From Typhlomys cinereus (lineage: Eukaryota; Chordata; Mammalia; Rodentia; Platacanthomyidae): a stretch of DNA of 64,000 bases. Both the position numbers and the translations under genes were made by a program. The DNA lies in assembly GCA_023101885.1 (NCBI GenBank), contig JALPQD010000102.1, positions 1,488,001 through 1,552,000 on the forward strand, written 5' to 3'. How positions within the stretch are numbered: the stretch's first letter is position 1; each line of letters opens with the position of its first letter. Of this stretch, positions 10,355 to 21,239 are shown piece by piece. The notes under the pieces are model-generated. The model did no database searches. It saw nothing but the letters and a program-made list of their open reading frames with translations, and had not been told where the DNA came from.

Positions 10355-10762
10355 TTTCCATTTTCATGTATATGTGTGTATATGCGTATGAGTGTTTGTA
10401 TGTAGGTAGGTGCATGTGTGCATGTGAGCGCATGTGCACGTGAATTCATATGCATGTAAAGGATTGAGGGTGATATTGGAAGTTCTCCTTGATCACTCTT
10501 CTACCTTACTGAATTAGTTGCCAGTTAAATCTAGAGCTCACCTATAGGGCCAGTCTGTCTAGAAAACTTGCTTCAGGGATTCCCAAGCTCGGGCCTTCTA
10601 GAGACAGAATCATAGGTTAACTGAGCTCGGGCCTTCTAGAGATAGAATAATAGGTTGACTGACACACCGTCCAGACATTTATAAGAATCTAGGAATCTGA
10701 ATTCCAGTCCTTTTGCTTGCCCTGAAAGCACTGTAATCACTGAGCTATCTCCCTGGCTCTCA
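10355..10762 (-). mobile_element. B4-type SINE with internal duplication
   Basis: Minus-strand tRNA-like head ends at about 10762 (reverse of GAGATAGCTCAGTGATTACAGTG). A B1-like middle lies at about 10490-10600 and a TG-rich 3' part at 10365-10460. The element contains a 38-bp tandem duplication (10586-10661). Confidence 0.6.
10586..10661. repeat. 38-bp tandem duplication
   Basis: Two adjacent 38-bp units begin AGCTCGGGCCTTCTAGAGA at 10586 and 10624 and differ at three positions. It lies inside an old B4 SINE and is a local duplication after insertion. Confidence 0.85.
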
Positions 10763-11254
10763 TACATCTTGAGTGAATACCCCTCCTTCACTCAGCCTCA
10801 GGAGTCAAAACACCTCTCTCCATACTAGAGTACAAATTCTGGATTTCCCTGCCTCTGGGAGGGATTATTCTTCAAGCAATTGAATGCAAACTTTTTAATG
10901 TGTTTGGTTGTACTGACTGGCTTAGTTAAAATAACCCTAATATTATCTCTGTCTTGAAGACATTAACAACCCAGGAGGGCATTTTTCAAATTAGTGTCTG
11001 TCTTGCAAGTGATGGAGATATTTGGATAAATTTAGGAAATGCTCCACATAATTCCAGTGGCATGTTTAGACCTTTGAGATGAGTCACACGTACCTATTTA
11101 ATTGTTTTTAAAGTTAGGTTTTTTTCATTTTTTATACACTATAGTATTTTTCAAACTATGTGTCTTGGTCTTAAAACCAACTTAACTGGAGAAAATCAAC
11201 ATTTTTCTTTGAAAACAGACTGTTTCACTGCAATGAGTGGTTTCTCTGAATATC

Positions 11255-11432
11255 ATTCCCTTTTTATGCTTATTTATTTAGATATTTATTATTTGGGGGT
11301 GTTCATGCCACAAAACAAGTCAGATGACAACTTGCAGGAGTCACTTCTGTTCTTCCACCACGTGGTCTCTGGGGATGGAACTCAGGTTTATCAGCAAGGG
11401 TCTTTACCCACTGAGCCATCTCATGAGCTCAT
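11255..11432 (-). mobile_element. B3/B2-type SINE, old
   Basis: Minus-strand element whose tRNA-like head (reverse of GAGATGGCTCAGTGGGTAAAG) ends at about 11432. Reading on, a GAGTTCCATCCCCAGAG-like B-box segment and an AT-rich tail toward 11255 follow the B3 plan of rodents. Confidence 0.65.
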
Positions 11433-12150
11433 AAACATCCCTCAGAGGGTTTTGTTACTGCCATTTGACAAAACTTTAGCTTTTTCTATATATAGTAATG
11501 TTATGACCACTAGGCAGTAGATGGAAGTGGTTTGGGCATTAAAGAAACAAGACCTTTGAGCTTAAATCTGAACTCTGCACAAGCGAATTCACATACAGGC
11601 AGCATCGCATATGCATTATTCTGATTGGTATTAAATAAGTGTATCTGTGTATATTGGATTGTGATGCACAAATACTGTCTGTAATACTCTGCTGAGACCC
11701 ACTTTGGGAAATGCTGATCTAAATGTAGTAGCTAGCAATAACCAGAGCTTACCAAATTCTCCACACTGAGTCTGCGCACTGTCCTGTTCCTTGCAATAGT
11801 CTGGTTGATAGTGGACATAAGCAGTCTAGAGACAGACCACCTGTTCAGCCACCTCATATTCTGCATTGCAATGGGTTGCAATGTGCAACATTCCATAGGT
11901 GTGGGACTGTAGACTTGTGACACTCAGACAATGTAGCCTTGTACAGGTGTGGAAACTACCTCACAGTTGTTTTCTGTGTGAAATGAAGCCTGGTGGGTAG
12001 CTGGGGGTGGTCACTGCACATTTAAGCTGGAATGGATCTCTCTGAAGGTTAATGCCCTTGGAAAGGCAGCTTGGTGCCCCAGAGAATATGAGATTGACTA
12101 GAAATTGCATCTCTGCAGCTATTTTCTTCCCTGACTAACCACTTCCTCGT
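11433..12150. other. Unrecognised sequence
   Basis: No gene or confident repeat is visible. A short B3-like fragment on the minus strand (ATGGAACTCAGGTCATCAGG) follows at about 12178-12235 and runs into the next SINE. Confidence 0.4.
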
Positions 12151-12261
12151 GTCTGCATTCTGCTTACAGTTTCTAGGGATGGAACTCAGGTCATCAGGCT
12201 TGGTGGCAAGTGAGGGCCAGTGTCCTAATGAGTACGTCTGTCTCATAAGGCTCCGCTGCTT

Positions 12262-12559
12262 TTGTTGTTTTTGCTTGTGTGTATGCATTTTGCATATGGG
12301 GGTGTACATGTGTGTGTGGACATGTATACAGAGGGCACTTGAGTATTGTGGCTCTGGAGGTCCAAGGGTGACAACGCTGGGAATCCTGGATTGCTTTTCC
12401 ACCTTATTGCTTTGCTGTGGGGATTCACAGGGCTGGAATTATAGGCCACTGTGTGTGTGTTACATCCGACTGACATTTTTACATGAGATCTGGGAATCTG
12501 AACTCAGGTCTTTTTGCTTGGGAGGCAAAGACTTAACTTCTGAGCCATCAACCCAGCCC
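12262..12559 (-). mobile_element. Older B2-superfamily SINE
   Basis: Diverged copy with TG-rich 3' part at 12270-12330, body containing the reverse of the CCCAGCGTTGTCACCC region, and tRNA-like head (reverse of GATGGCTCAGAAGTTAAGTC) ending at about 12559. Confidence 0.75.
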
Positions 12560-12629
12560 TAGACTACTGGTTTTACTATGATCTAAATTTCCTTTTCAAA
12601 ATCACTTCCAGCCTATAAGAAATCATTCC

Positions 12630-12832
12630 TTTTTTTTTTTTTACAATTTACTTATTTATCTTGTGTATATGTGTATACATTATGTGGGAGGGTACACACA
12701 TGTGCCATGTTATATACATAGAGAACTTGCAAGAGTTGGTTTTTGTCCTTCCTCTCTGTGAGCTCTAGGGATGAAACGCAGGTCATCAGGCATGATGGCA
12801 AGCCCCTGTACCCGGAGGCATCCTGCTGGTCT
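12630..12832 (-). mobile_element. B3-type SINE, old
   Basis: Minus-strand copy: AT/TG-rich tail at 12630-12700, body, and a decayed tRNA-like head at 12780-12832 that keeps the reverse of CCTGATGACCTGCGTTTCA. Confidence 0.6.
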
Positions 12833-12865
12833 TCATTGCATATTTTTAATAAAGTAAATGGAAAA

Positions 12866-12972
12866 CAGCTGGGGTAGGAGGCTAATCTAGCATCGGATAG
12901 GCCTAGGATTTTATCCCTAGCACCACAATTAAAAACGAATTTAAGACTATAAATAAATAATAAATAAATGAA
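12866..12972 (+). mobile_element. ID element (tRNA-Ala-like SINE)
   Basis: Short plus-strand element with a CTGGGGTAGGAGGCTAATCTAGC-like head, a TTTTATCCCTAGCACCAC B-box end and a long (AAATAAATAAT) tail, the size and plan of rodent ID elements. Confidence 0.65.
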
Positions 12973-13439
12973 AGACCTCTTAAGAGCTTAAAGTCAAAGC
13001 TGGAAATCTTCCCCCACACCCCAGTGCAATCTGGGAAGTAAGACTAATTTCATTTTGAAAGGGATCACTTATCCGAAGACCTCGCCAGTTAGAAGAGGCA
13101 ACTACAGGTCATCTTGCTTATTCCCTTCCTTAAAAATCCCAGGGGCTGTGTGTCTAACATCTGAAAATCTTTAAGATACTCAGCAGAATCTTTTGTCTCT
13201 GAGGAATAGAAAGGGGCCTGATGAACTGCCTTTGAGGAAACTCTGAGCATCGTGTAATACTTTTAGACAGCTGTAGACAAAGCTGAAGAAGTAATTGTGC
13301 TTAACTATGGGCAGCAGAGGAAGTGAGGCTGTAGTTGAAACGGTGTTTAACTTGGAAGCTATCATAATGAATGTGCACAAGAATTGACTGAATGTAAATA
13401 TAACATCTCCAAAAAGAGCACAGCATACTTTTCATCAAA

Positions 13440-13745
13440 TGTGTGTGGATGTGCTTGTGTGGGCGAGTGTGTTGTATGTGCATGTCATATCTGTATAGAG
13501 GCCAGATAATGATGGCAGGCATCTTCCTTAGTCAGTCTGTATCTTATTTTTTGAAACAGGGTCTCTATACTGAACCTGAAACTCCTCAGTTGGCTGGACT
13601 GACTGGTCATCGAATCCCAGGGATCTTGTTGTCTCCCCAGCACTGGGATGGAGGGAGCATGCCACCACACCCAGCTTTTCACATGGGTGCAGGGGATCCC
13701 CATTCAGGTCCTCAAGCCTGCACAGTAGGCATCTCTTCAGTCTCG
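13440..13745 (-). mobile_element. B4-type SINE
   Basis: TG-rich 3' part at 13440-13500, B1-like middle (GAAACAGGGTCTCTATAC on the plus strand) and a decayed tRNA-like head at 13690-13745, the order of rodent B4 on the minus strand. Confidence 0.65.
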
Positions 13746-13751
13746 CCCAAA

Positions 13752-13890
13752 TACTATTTGTTCGTTCATTTGTGTTTGTGAAGCAGGCTCTCATAAAGCC
13801 CAAGCTGACTTTGAACTCCTTATGTAGCTGAGAAAGACCCATAATCTGGCCTCTAGCTCCCATGTACTGAGGTCACAGGCATAGCTTAAA
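13752..13890 (-). mobile_element. B1-like SINE, diverged
   Basis: The plus strand shows GTTTGTGAAGCAGGCTCTC, then TTTGAACTCCTTATGTAGC, then CTGAGGTCACAGGCATAGC, a decayed reverse-complement B1 (7SL-derived) order. Confidence 0.55.
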
Positions 13891-13894
13891 ATGT

Positions 13895-14140
13895 AGACAT
13901 TTAAATTTTAAATGAAATACATTGCTTCATTTTTTCATGTTGTTAATGACTTAGTTGCCAAAGAAATATTTTAAATGGTATTAACTGGAAGTTTTAAAAC
14001 AAATTAAAATGGGCTATTTATAGATAATTTTTTTAAAAAGTGCTAGTTAATGAAACAGTCATTCAAATTATTTTCTTTCATTGCTTCATGAGTGAATAGA
14101 CATTAATTAAGAAGATGATATCATGTAAAACAATATAAAT
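13895..14140. other. AT-rich unrecognised block
   Basis: About 250 bp of AT-rich DNA with several homeodomain-like TTAAT and MEF2-like CTATTTATAG motifs and no recognisable transposon. It could be a conserved non-coding element, but such motifs arise easily in AT-rich DNA. Confidence 0.3.
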
Positions 14141-14542
14141 TGTTGAGTTTGCCTACATGGTTGCTGATAAATGACTATCAATTTATTATCTCTTACTATT
14201 ATCTGCTTACTGTTCTCAGTCCAACTTGACAGGAGAGTTCAAGCCAACACCAAGACCAAAGGAACTGGCTACACCATCTACACAACAGCTGAAAGAGTGA
14301 CAATCCTTACTTGCCAGACCAGCATGACTGGTCAAGTGTACAAAAGGATGCAACTACCTCAATCAGCTCTCTGTATTTTATTCCAGGGCCTAATTCCACC
14401 CTTTATAAGCTGGGCCCTCCCCATCAGCTAGACAATCTCTTGTAGGCTTGCTTTGGGCCCAACTCAACCACAAATTCTCCACAAATGTGCCCAGAGCTCA
14501 AACCCTCAACCATCAAGTTGACACCTGTGCCTAACTATGACA
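14141..14542 (-). mobile_element. Solo MaLR-type LTR
   Basis: Reverse complement starts TGTCATAGTTAG at 14542 and ends ...CA at 14141. Candidate 5-bp duplications are TAAAT/CAAAT (one mismatch). It belongs to the same LTR family as 27225-27653: both share the GTGTCAACTTGATG-type start, the GATTGTCTAG segment and the CAAGTTGGAC region. No internal retroviral sequence adjoins it, so it is a solo LTR of the ERVL-MaLR group. Confidence 0.75.
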
Positions 14543-14653
14543 CAAATAAAAATATTTTTACTGTACTATAGAAGTATTTATAAATTAAATTTAGGAGAAA
14601 TCTGTAACATAGCTCTCTTGAAGTTGTAAAGCAATACAAATAGAAATATTTTT

Positions 14654-15504
14654 TTTTCCTCTCTCAATGTTATTTCTTTTTTTTATTATTAAAAATTTAA
14701 TTATACATTTAAAAATTTTTTACCAGTTCCCTCCCTCCCCCCTCCTCCCCCTCCCCTTCCCCCAGTGCCTCCCCCCCAATTCCCAGAGAGTCCTTTATTG
14801 TATACGCCTAACTCTCCATTGGGTCCTCCTCTCCGATGACATATAAGGACCCAGTGGCATTTCCATAAGCCCTTTCTCTTGTTCCCCTTAAGCATAAGAT
14901 CACTACTATGGCTGTCAATCCCTTGCCTCCAGGGGTCTCGGTGCCCTTAACAGATGCTAGACTTTATGAGGGCAACAGTGCGCTGGACATTGCGCAGGGC
15001 ATGCAAAGTCCCATTACGATTGCTTTGGCCCCAACTATTGTTGAGAATCTTGCAAATCGTTGCTCCTCCCATCCTTTTGCTCTTACAATCTTACCGCCCC
15101 CTCTTCCGCAAATGTCCCTGAGCTCCAGGATGGGGAGAGATTAGTCTGTCCTAGTTCTATGTGATTGATATAGTCTCTGAAGTTCTGGATTGTGGTTTGT
15201 TGATTTTCTTTTGCAGTTTTGCTGCTCCTGCAATTCCCTTCACTCCATTCTGCTGGGCACTGTATGTCACCCCCTGGCCAGAGACAAAAAGCTGTTAAAC
15301 TGGAGTCTTGTTGTAATAGCACATTCAAGGGTAGATGTAATAAGAGTAGGAAACCTCCCTGAGGGAGGGGTCCATCACCCATTTGCAAAATGATTACTTT
15401 TTATCTGCTAGACTATATGCCCTCCCCTTCTGGTGAGATCAGGAAAGAACGTCTGTGAACTTAACCAGGTTTCTCATTACTTACTTGCAGACCTTGATGG
15501 AGGC
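14654..15504 (-). other. 3'UTR of L1-B with atypical terminus
   Basis: The 3'UTR matches L1-A through the polypurine tract (about 14731-14790), then departs. It lacks the TATTAAGTTTGTATGAG terminal block of the family and continues into an A/T-rich stretch. An A run, 19 bases (GAAATAACATTGAGAGAGG on the minus strand) and a second A run before the duplication follow. Confidence 0.8.
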
Positions 15505-18500
15505 CTATTTTCTCTGCTGTAACATGGTCTCCTCTCTCCTTGTTTCTGGTGTGGCCCTCCTAACCCATCTCTCTTGTTCATAATCCTTGCAATTACTGTG
15601 TTTCATAGGTTTACTTTTGAGTGTCTCAATGTGGGCTGGGTGAGTTTGGTACTTGGAGCCACCTATTAGGGAGTACATACGGCGCTTAATTTTCTGGGTT
15701 TGGGATACTTCACTTAATATAATTCTTTCTAATGACATCCATTTCCCAGCAAATTCCAGTAATTCATCATTTTTGATGGCTGAGTAGTACTCCATTGTAT
15801 AGATGTACCACTGTTTCCTTATCCACTCGTCAACTGTTGGACATTTAGGTTGATTCCATGACTTTGCTATTGTAAACAGTGCTGCTATGAACATGGTCGA
15901 GCTTGTGCTATCGAGGCGAACCTCTGCTGCATGGGGGGTTATTCCCAAAAGTGGGATAGCAGGGTCATATGGCATTTCAATCTTTAATTTCTTTAAGAAT
16001 CTCCAGACGGCTCGCCAGAGTGGCTGTATGAGCCTGCATTCCCACCAACAATGTAGGAAAGTTCCCCTCTCTCCACATCCTCTCCAGCATTTGTCGTTGT
16101 TTGTATTGTGGATTTTTGCCATCCTGACCGGGGTGAGATGATATCTCAGGGAAGTTTTGATTTGCATTTCCCTGATGGCGAAGGAAGTGGAGCATTTTTT
16201 AAGATAATTGTTAGACATTTTAATTTCATCCCTGGTAAAGTTTCTTTGAAGTTCCAGGGCCCATTTTTTAATTGGGCCAGTGTTTTCCTTGGAGTTTAAT
16301 TTTCTAAGTTCTTTGTGCACTCTGGACAGTAGAGCTCTGTCAGATATGTGGTTAGTGAAGATTTTCTCCCATTCTGTGGGTTGCCTTTGAGCTCGTGTGA
16401 CAATCTCTTTATCTGAACAGAAGCTCTTTAATTTCACAAGATCCCAACTGTTGAGAGTTGGTAGCAGTGATTGTGCCATTGGATGTCTGTTTAGGAAGTG
16501 TTGGCCTAGCCCAATCAGCTCAAGGGAGTTCCCTATCCTTTCAACTATGGTTTTTATAGTCTCTGGCCTGATATCAAGGTCCTTGATCCATTTGGAATTA
16601 AGTCTTGTACATGGTGACAAGTACGGGTCCAGCTTTAATCTTCTGCATGTGGAGATCCAGTTTTGCCAGCACCATTTGTTGAAGATGCTGTTCTTTTTCC
16701 ATTGGATTCTTTGGGCCCCTTTGTCAAAGACCAAATGGCTGTAACTTTGTGGGCTTATATCTGGGTCTTCAATCCTTATCCATTGATCTGTGTGTCTATT
16801 TTGGAGCCAGTACCAGGCTGTCTTTATAACTATGGATTTGTAGTATAGACTTAGGTTTGGTATGGTAATACCTCCAGCTGTGTTTTTGTTACTCAGGATT
16901 GTTTTTGCTATCCTGGGTCTTTTGTGCCTCCATATGAACTTTGAGATTATTTGGTCAACTTCTTTGAAGAATTGCTTTGGGATTTTGATTGGTATAGCAT
17001 TGAATCTGTATATTGCCTTTGGTAGGATGGTCATTTTTACAATGTTGATTCTGCCAATCCAGGAACAAGGGAGGTCTTTCCACCTTCTGGTGTCTTCTGC
17101 AATTTCTTTCTTTAGGGTTTTAAAGTTTTCATTGTAAAGGTCTTTTACCTCCTTAGTTAGGTTTATACCAAGGTATTTCATTTTTTTAGGGGCTATAGTA
17201 AATGGTATTGTTTCTCTCAAGGCTTTTTCACTTCTTTCATTCTGGGCATATAGGAAGGCCTCTGATTTTTGCACATTTATTTTGTATCCTGCCACCCTGC
17301 TGAACTTCTCAATTAGTTCCAGGAGCTTCCTGGTGGAGTTTTTGGGATCACTCAGGTATAAGATCATGTCATCTGCAAATAGGGATAGCTTGACTTCTTC
17401 CTTGCCGATTTGAATCCCTCTTATGTCCCTTTCTTGTCTTATGGCTTCAGCTAAGACTTCAAGTACAATATTGAATAGAAGTGGTGAGAGTGGACAGCCT
17501 TGTCTAGTTCCTGATCGAAGTGGGAATGCTTCCAATTGTTCCCCATTGAGCATAATCCTTGCTGTGGGCTTGTTGTATACAGCTTTTATTATATTGATAA
17601 AGGTTCCTTCCATTCCTACTGTCTCTAGCGTTTTGATCATAAAAGGCTGTTGGATCTTGTCAAAAGCTTTTTCTGCATCTATCAAGAGTATCATGTGGTC
17701 TTGGACTTTGGACTGGTTTACATGATGAATTACATTTATTGATTTGCGTATGTTGAACCAACCTTGTGTGCCAGGGATGAAGCCTACTTGGTCCCCGTGA
17801 ATGATCTTTTTAATATGTTTTTTAATCCGATTTGCTAAGACTTTGTTGAGAATCTTTGCGTCTGTGTTCATCAGGGAGATCGGCCTATAGTTTTCTTTTT
17901 TAAGTGAATCTTTATTAGGTTTTGGGATTAAAACGATATTAGCTTCATAGAAGGAATTTGGTAGTGTTCCTTCCTTTGTTATTTGATGGAACAGTTTAAG
18001 GAGTATTGGTGTTATTAACTCCTTAAATGTCTGGTAGAACTCTGTGCTGAATCCATCTAGTCCAGGACATTTTTTGGTGGGAAGATTCGAGATTACTTCC
18101 TCAATTTCCTTATATGTTATAGGACTATTTAAATAATTCACAACTTCCTGATTCAATTTAGGTAAGTTGTATTTACTTAGAAATTCATCCATCTCTTTTG
18201 TGTTGTCAAACTTCACAGAGTGTAAGTTTTTGAAATATGATGTTATAATTCTCTGGATTTCTTGGGTATCAGTAGTGATAACTCCATGTTCATTTCTAAT
18301 TTTGTTAATTTGGATTTTCTCTCTCTTGCTTTTGGTTAGTTTAGCTAGGGGTGTATCAATCTTGTTGATTTTTTCAAAGAACCAGCTTTTTGATTGGTTG
18401 ATTTTTTCTATCGTTTTCTTAGTCTCGATTTCAGATATTTCTCCCCTTATTTTGCTAATCTCTTCTCTTCTACTGCTTTTGGGATCAGATTGCTCTAGTT

Positions 18501-19475
18501 TCTCTAAAGCTTTAAGCTGCATTGTTAAGTTGTTTATTTCTGATGTTTCCATTTTTTTGACGTGGGCATTAAGAGCTATGAACTTACCTCTTAGAACAGC
18601 TTTCATTGTGTCCCAGAGATTTTGGTAAGTTGTATTTTCGTTATCATTCACTTTCAGGAAATCTTGAATTTCCTTTTTAATTTCTTCCTGAATCCAGTTC
18701 TCATTCAGCATCATAGTGTTAAGTTTCCAGGAGTTAGTGTATTTTCTCTGTTTGATGTGTTGTGGATGTCCAGCTTTAGGCCGTGGTGGTCTGATAGGGC
18801 ACAGGTTAGAATTTCAACTTTCTTGTATATGTGTAGATTCATTTTGTGGCCCAATATGTGATCTATTTTGGAGAAAGTTCCGTGTGCTGCTGAGAAAAAT
18901 GTGTATTCTTTGGTGCGTGGGTGAAAAGTTCGATAGAGATCTGTGAGGTCCATTTCTTTCAGGGTTTGATTAAGTTCCAAAGTGTCTCTGTTAAGCTTTT
19001 GACCTGTTGATCTATCCCATGTAGAGAGGGCGGTGTTGAAGTCCCCAAGAATTATCGTTTGGGGGTTGATTTCATGCTTTAGACGCTGTAGGGTTTTCTT
19101 AATGAATGTGGAGGGGCCCGTATTGGGTGCATATAATTTCAGTATTGTGAAATCTTCCTGGTGAATTGTACCTGTGACTAAAATGTAGTATCCATCCGTG
19201 TCTCTTATAATTTTTTTTGGTTTGAAATCCACTTTGTCTGATAGCATAATGGCTACCCCTGCCTGTTTTCTGCTTCCATTTGCTTGTAGAATTGTTGACC
19301 AGCCTTTTATTTTTAGAGCGTGCCTATCTTTTGTGGTGAGATGGGTTTCCTGCAGGCAACAGATTGATGGATTGTGATTTTTAATCCAAGTTTGTAATCT
19401 ATGTCTCTTGATCGGTGAATTAAGTCCATTAACATTTAGTGTTATAATGGAGAAACTATTGTTAATTCCAGACAT
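15505..19475 (-). pseudogene. L1-B ORF2 (endonuclease/reverse transcriptase), one frame break
   Basis: ORF2p nicks DNA and reverse-transcribes L1 and SINE RNA at the nick. The first frame (start 19475, 254 codons) holds the endonuclease: N14 in LNVNG, E43 in QETH, the GDFN pair, IDHILGH and SDHH, all matching the residues known to be catalytic in mammalian L1. Comparison with L1-A shows one base missing near 18749, so translation would leave frame about residue 242. The second frame (18714-15505, 1,069 codons) contains the reverse transcriptase with FADD at its residues 446-449 (17368-17379) and the C-terminal cysteine/histidine cluster near 16030-16092. Together the two frames cover a normal ORF2 length. 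The tail after YSLIGGS is about 50 residues long and is read through where L1-A has a stop. A sequencing error cannot be excluded as the cause of the break. Confidence 0.9.
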
Positions 19476-19494
19476 TTATTATGTTTAGTAGCTT

Positions 19495-20595
19495 TTATAA
19501 GTATATTGCTTCGCTTTTAATGGTGTTATATTTGCCTTCTGTTCTCCTGGATATGCCTTTTTTTTCTTCACGCTTGAGTATCATTTCTAGCAGTTTTTGA
19601 AGGCCTGGTTTGGTGGCCATGTATCCCTTAAAGTTGTCTTTGTGCTGGAAAATTTTTCTTTCTCCCTCGATCATGACTGATAGTTTTGCAGGGTAAATCA
19701 GCCTGGGTTGACATTTTTGCTCATTCAATACTTGAAGTATGTCTCTCCAAGCTCTTCTTGCTTTTACTGTTTCGACTGAGAAGTCATTTGTTATTTTAAT
19801 AGGTTTGCCTTTAAAAGTGACTTGTTTTTTCTCCCTTGAAGCTCTCAGCACCAGTTCTTTATCTTGAATGTGGAGTGTTTTAACTATTATTTGCCGCGGT
19901 GTGCTTCTATTTTGGTCGTATCTGTTTGGGGTGCGGAATGCCTCTTGTATATGAATGGGCCTCTCTTTTTTTAGATGAGGAAAATTTTCCTTGATGATCG
20001 TTTGAAAAATTTCCTCAGGGGTGGTATTTTGAGATTCTTGCTCTGGTATTCCATGAATACGCATGTTAGGCTTCTTCAGGGTGTCCCATATCTCTTGGAT
20101 ATTTCTCTCAAGTATCTTTTTGGCTTTAACAACCTCTTCCATTGAGCTGGTTAGTACTCCCACTTTATCTTCAAGGTCTGAAATTCTGTTTTCTGCTTCA
20201 TTAGTTCTGTTGATAAGACTCTCTGTGGCGTTCTGGGTTGAAGATAACTTGTCTTTTAGCTCAGTTTTAAACTCTGCTTGAGTTTGTTTTAACTGCTCTA
20301 TGCCACTTTTTGTTTCTTGCACTGTTTTTCTCAACTCCTCCAGATGTCTGTTGTGTTCCTCTTCAAAGCGATTGATTCGATTATGTAATTCCTCCCGGAT
20401 TTCCTCTTTCATAGTATTGAACATGGTAATGATCATATTTTGAAAGTCGTTATCCTGGGTCAGGCTTTCTTGGCCTTTTTCCGCGGGTTTGTTCTTGTTG
20501 GAATCTAACATTATGGGATTAATTTCTTCAGTGGGAAATTTGTTTACTTGAGTGTTGCTTCTCATGGATTTGCACTTTGACTTTGGCATTGTCAT
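19495..20595 (-). CDS. L1-B ORF1 protein, 366 aa, intact
   Basis: Open from ATG at 20595 to a stop at 19495, with 19 bases between it and the ORF2 start. It has a polar N-terminus, a coiled coil at about residues 50-175, an RRM-like core with PNMRIHGIPE, and the C-terminal domain with RASREKKQVTFKGKPIKIT and the AKLSVMIEGERKIF segment. These are the three parts needed for trimerisation and RNA binding in mouse and human ORF1p. Length is typical. The last ~20 residues differ from L1-A because of a one-base length difference near 19560, giving a slightly different tail. All core motifs are present, so I expect a functional protein if expressed. Confidence 0.92.
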   Translation of the reverse strand: MTMPKSKCKSMRSNTQVNKFPTEEINPIMLDSNKNKPAEKGQESLTQDNDFQNMIITMFNTMKEEIREELHNRINRFEEEHNRHLEELRKTVQETKSGIEQLKQTQAEFKTELKDKLSSTQNATESLINRTNEAENRISDLEDKVGVLTSSMEEVVKAKKILERNIQEIWDTLKKPNMRIHGIPEQESQNTTPEEIFQTIIKENFPHLKKERPIHIQEAFRTPNRYDQNRSTPRQIIVKTLHIQDKELVLRASREKKQVTFKGKPIKITNDFSVETVKARRAWRDILQVLNEQKCQPRLIYPAKLSVMIEGERKIFQHKDNFKGYMATKPGLQKLLEMILKREEKKGISRRTEGKYNTIKSEAIYL

Positions 20596-21219
20596 TTTAA
20601 CTCTTAAGATCTCTCAATTTCACTAAACTGAATTATTTGGCCTGGGGTACTGGTGGGCGGGGCCCGAACGGGGACTCACCTAGGGCGCGGGGTGAGGCCC
20701 GGGTGGACCGCGCGCGTGTCCGGACTGGCGGAGCGGGGTGGGGCGAAAAGGGAGGATGGGCGCGTCGTCGTGGAGCTATTTAACCCGAGGGCAGCTGGGG
20801 CGGGGTCCGGGCGCAGGGGGAGGTCCTCCTCGTCCCTTGGCCCCCGCGCGGCTCCGGCTGGATGGCGGGAGTGGGAGCCGGGTCCCTGTGGGCTGACCTG
20901 GGGTCCTAGAGCGCACGGTGAGAGCCCGGCTGGATCTCTTGTACGCGTCCCGACCGGCGGAGCGGGGGGTGTGGCGAAGGGGGACGATGGGGGTGCGAAG
21001 GGCTATTTAACCCGAGGGCAGCTGGGGCGGGGCCCGGGCGCAGGGGAGGTCCTCCTCGTCCCTTGGCCCCCGCGCGCTCCGGCTGGATGGCGGGAGTCGG
21101 AGCCGGGTCCCTGTGGGCTGACCTGGGGGGTCCTAGAGCGGGCGGTGAGAAGCCGGCTTGGATCTCGCGTACGCGTCCCGACCGGCGGAGCGGGGGGGGG
21201 GGGGGTGGCGAAAGGGGAC
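20596..21219 (-). promoter_or_regulatory. L1-B 5'UTR promoter, CpG-rich
   Basis: A strongly GC- and CpG-rich stretch of about 580 bp (20640-21219), built from tandem monomers, precedes ORF1 with only a ~45-bp link. By analogy with mouse L1 A/Tf/Gf elements, monomers carry the RNA polymerase II promoter. Each full monomer has GGGTTAAATAG on the minus strand, a possible TATA-like element. This CpG island belongs to the transposon, not to a host gene. Confidence 0.8.
20645..21219 (-). repeat. 227-bp tandem monomers of L1-B promoter
   Basis: The block beginning CTATTTAACCCGAGGGCAGC occurs at 20776 and again at 21003, a period of 227 bp, with high identity. A partial monomer lies on the ORF1 side (20645-20775). 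The outermost monomer ends in a run of G before the duplication. The period is close to, but not the same as, the ~200-bp monomers of mouse L1. Confidence 0.88.
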
Positions 21220-21239
21220 CAAATAGAAATATTTTTATT

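Larger units (their letters stand above)
14654..21219 (-). mobile_element. L1-B: near-intact LINE-1 with monomer promoter
   Basis: A 6.6-kb LINE-1 on the minus strand: tandem-monomer 5'UTR (20596-21219), ORF1 (19495-20595), ORF2 in two overlapping frames (15505-19475) and 3'UTR (14654-15504). A 17-bp duplication, CAAATAGAAATATTTTT, lies at 14637-14653 and 21220-21236. The pre-insertion site reads ATTTTT/AT, fitting L1 endonuclease preference. It is the better preserved of the two long L1s. The one clear coding defect is a frame break near 18749. Confidence 0.95.

Noticed and set aside
20640..21219. CpG island as a host gene promoter
   Set aside because: It lies wholly inside L1-B between the 5' duplication and ORF1 and is built of L1 monomers. 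No host exon follows it.
20776..21219. Tandem 227-bp units as a satellite or CRISPR-like array
   Set aside because: Only two full units with no spacers. Position and orientation fit an L1 promoter array.
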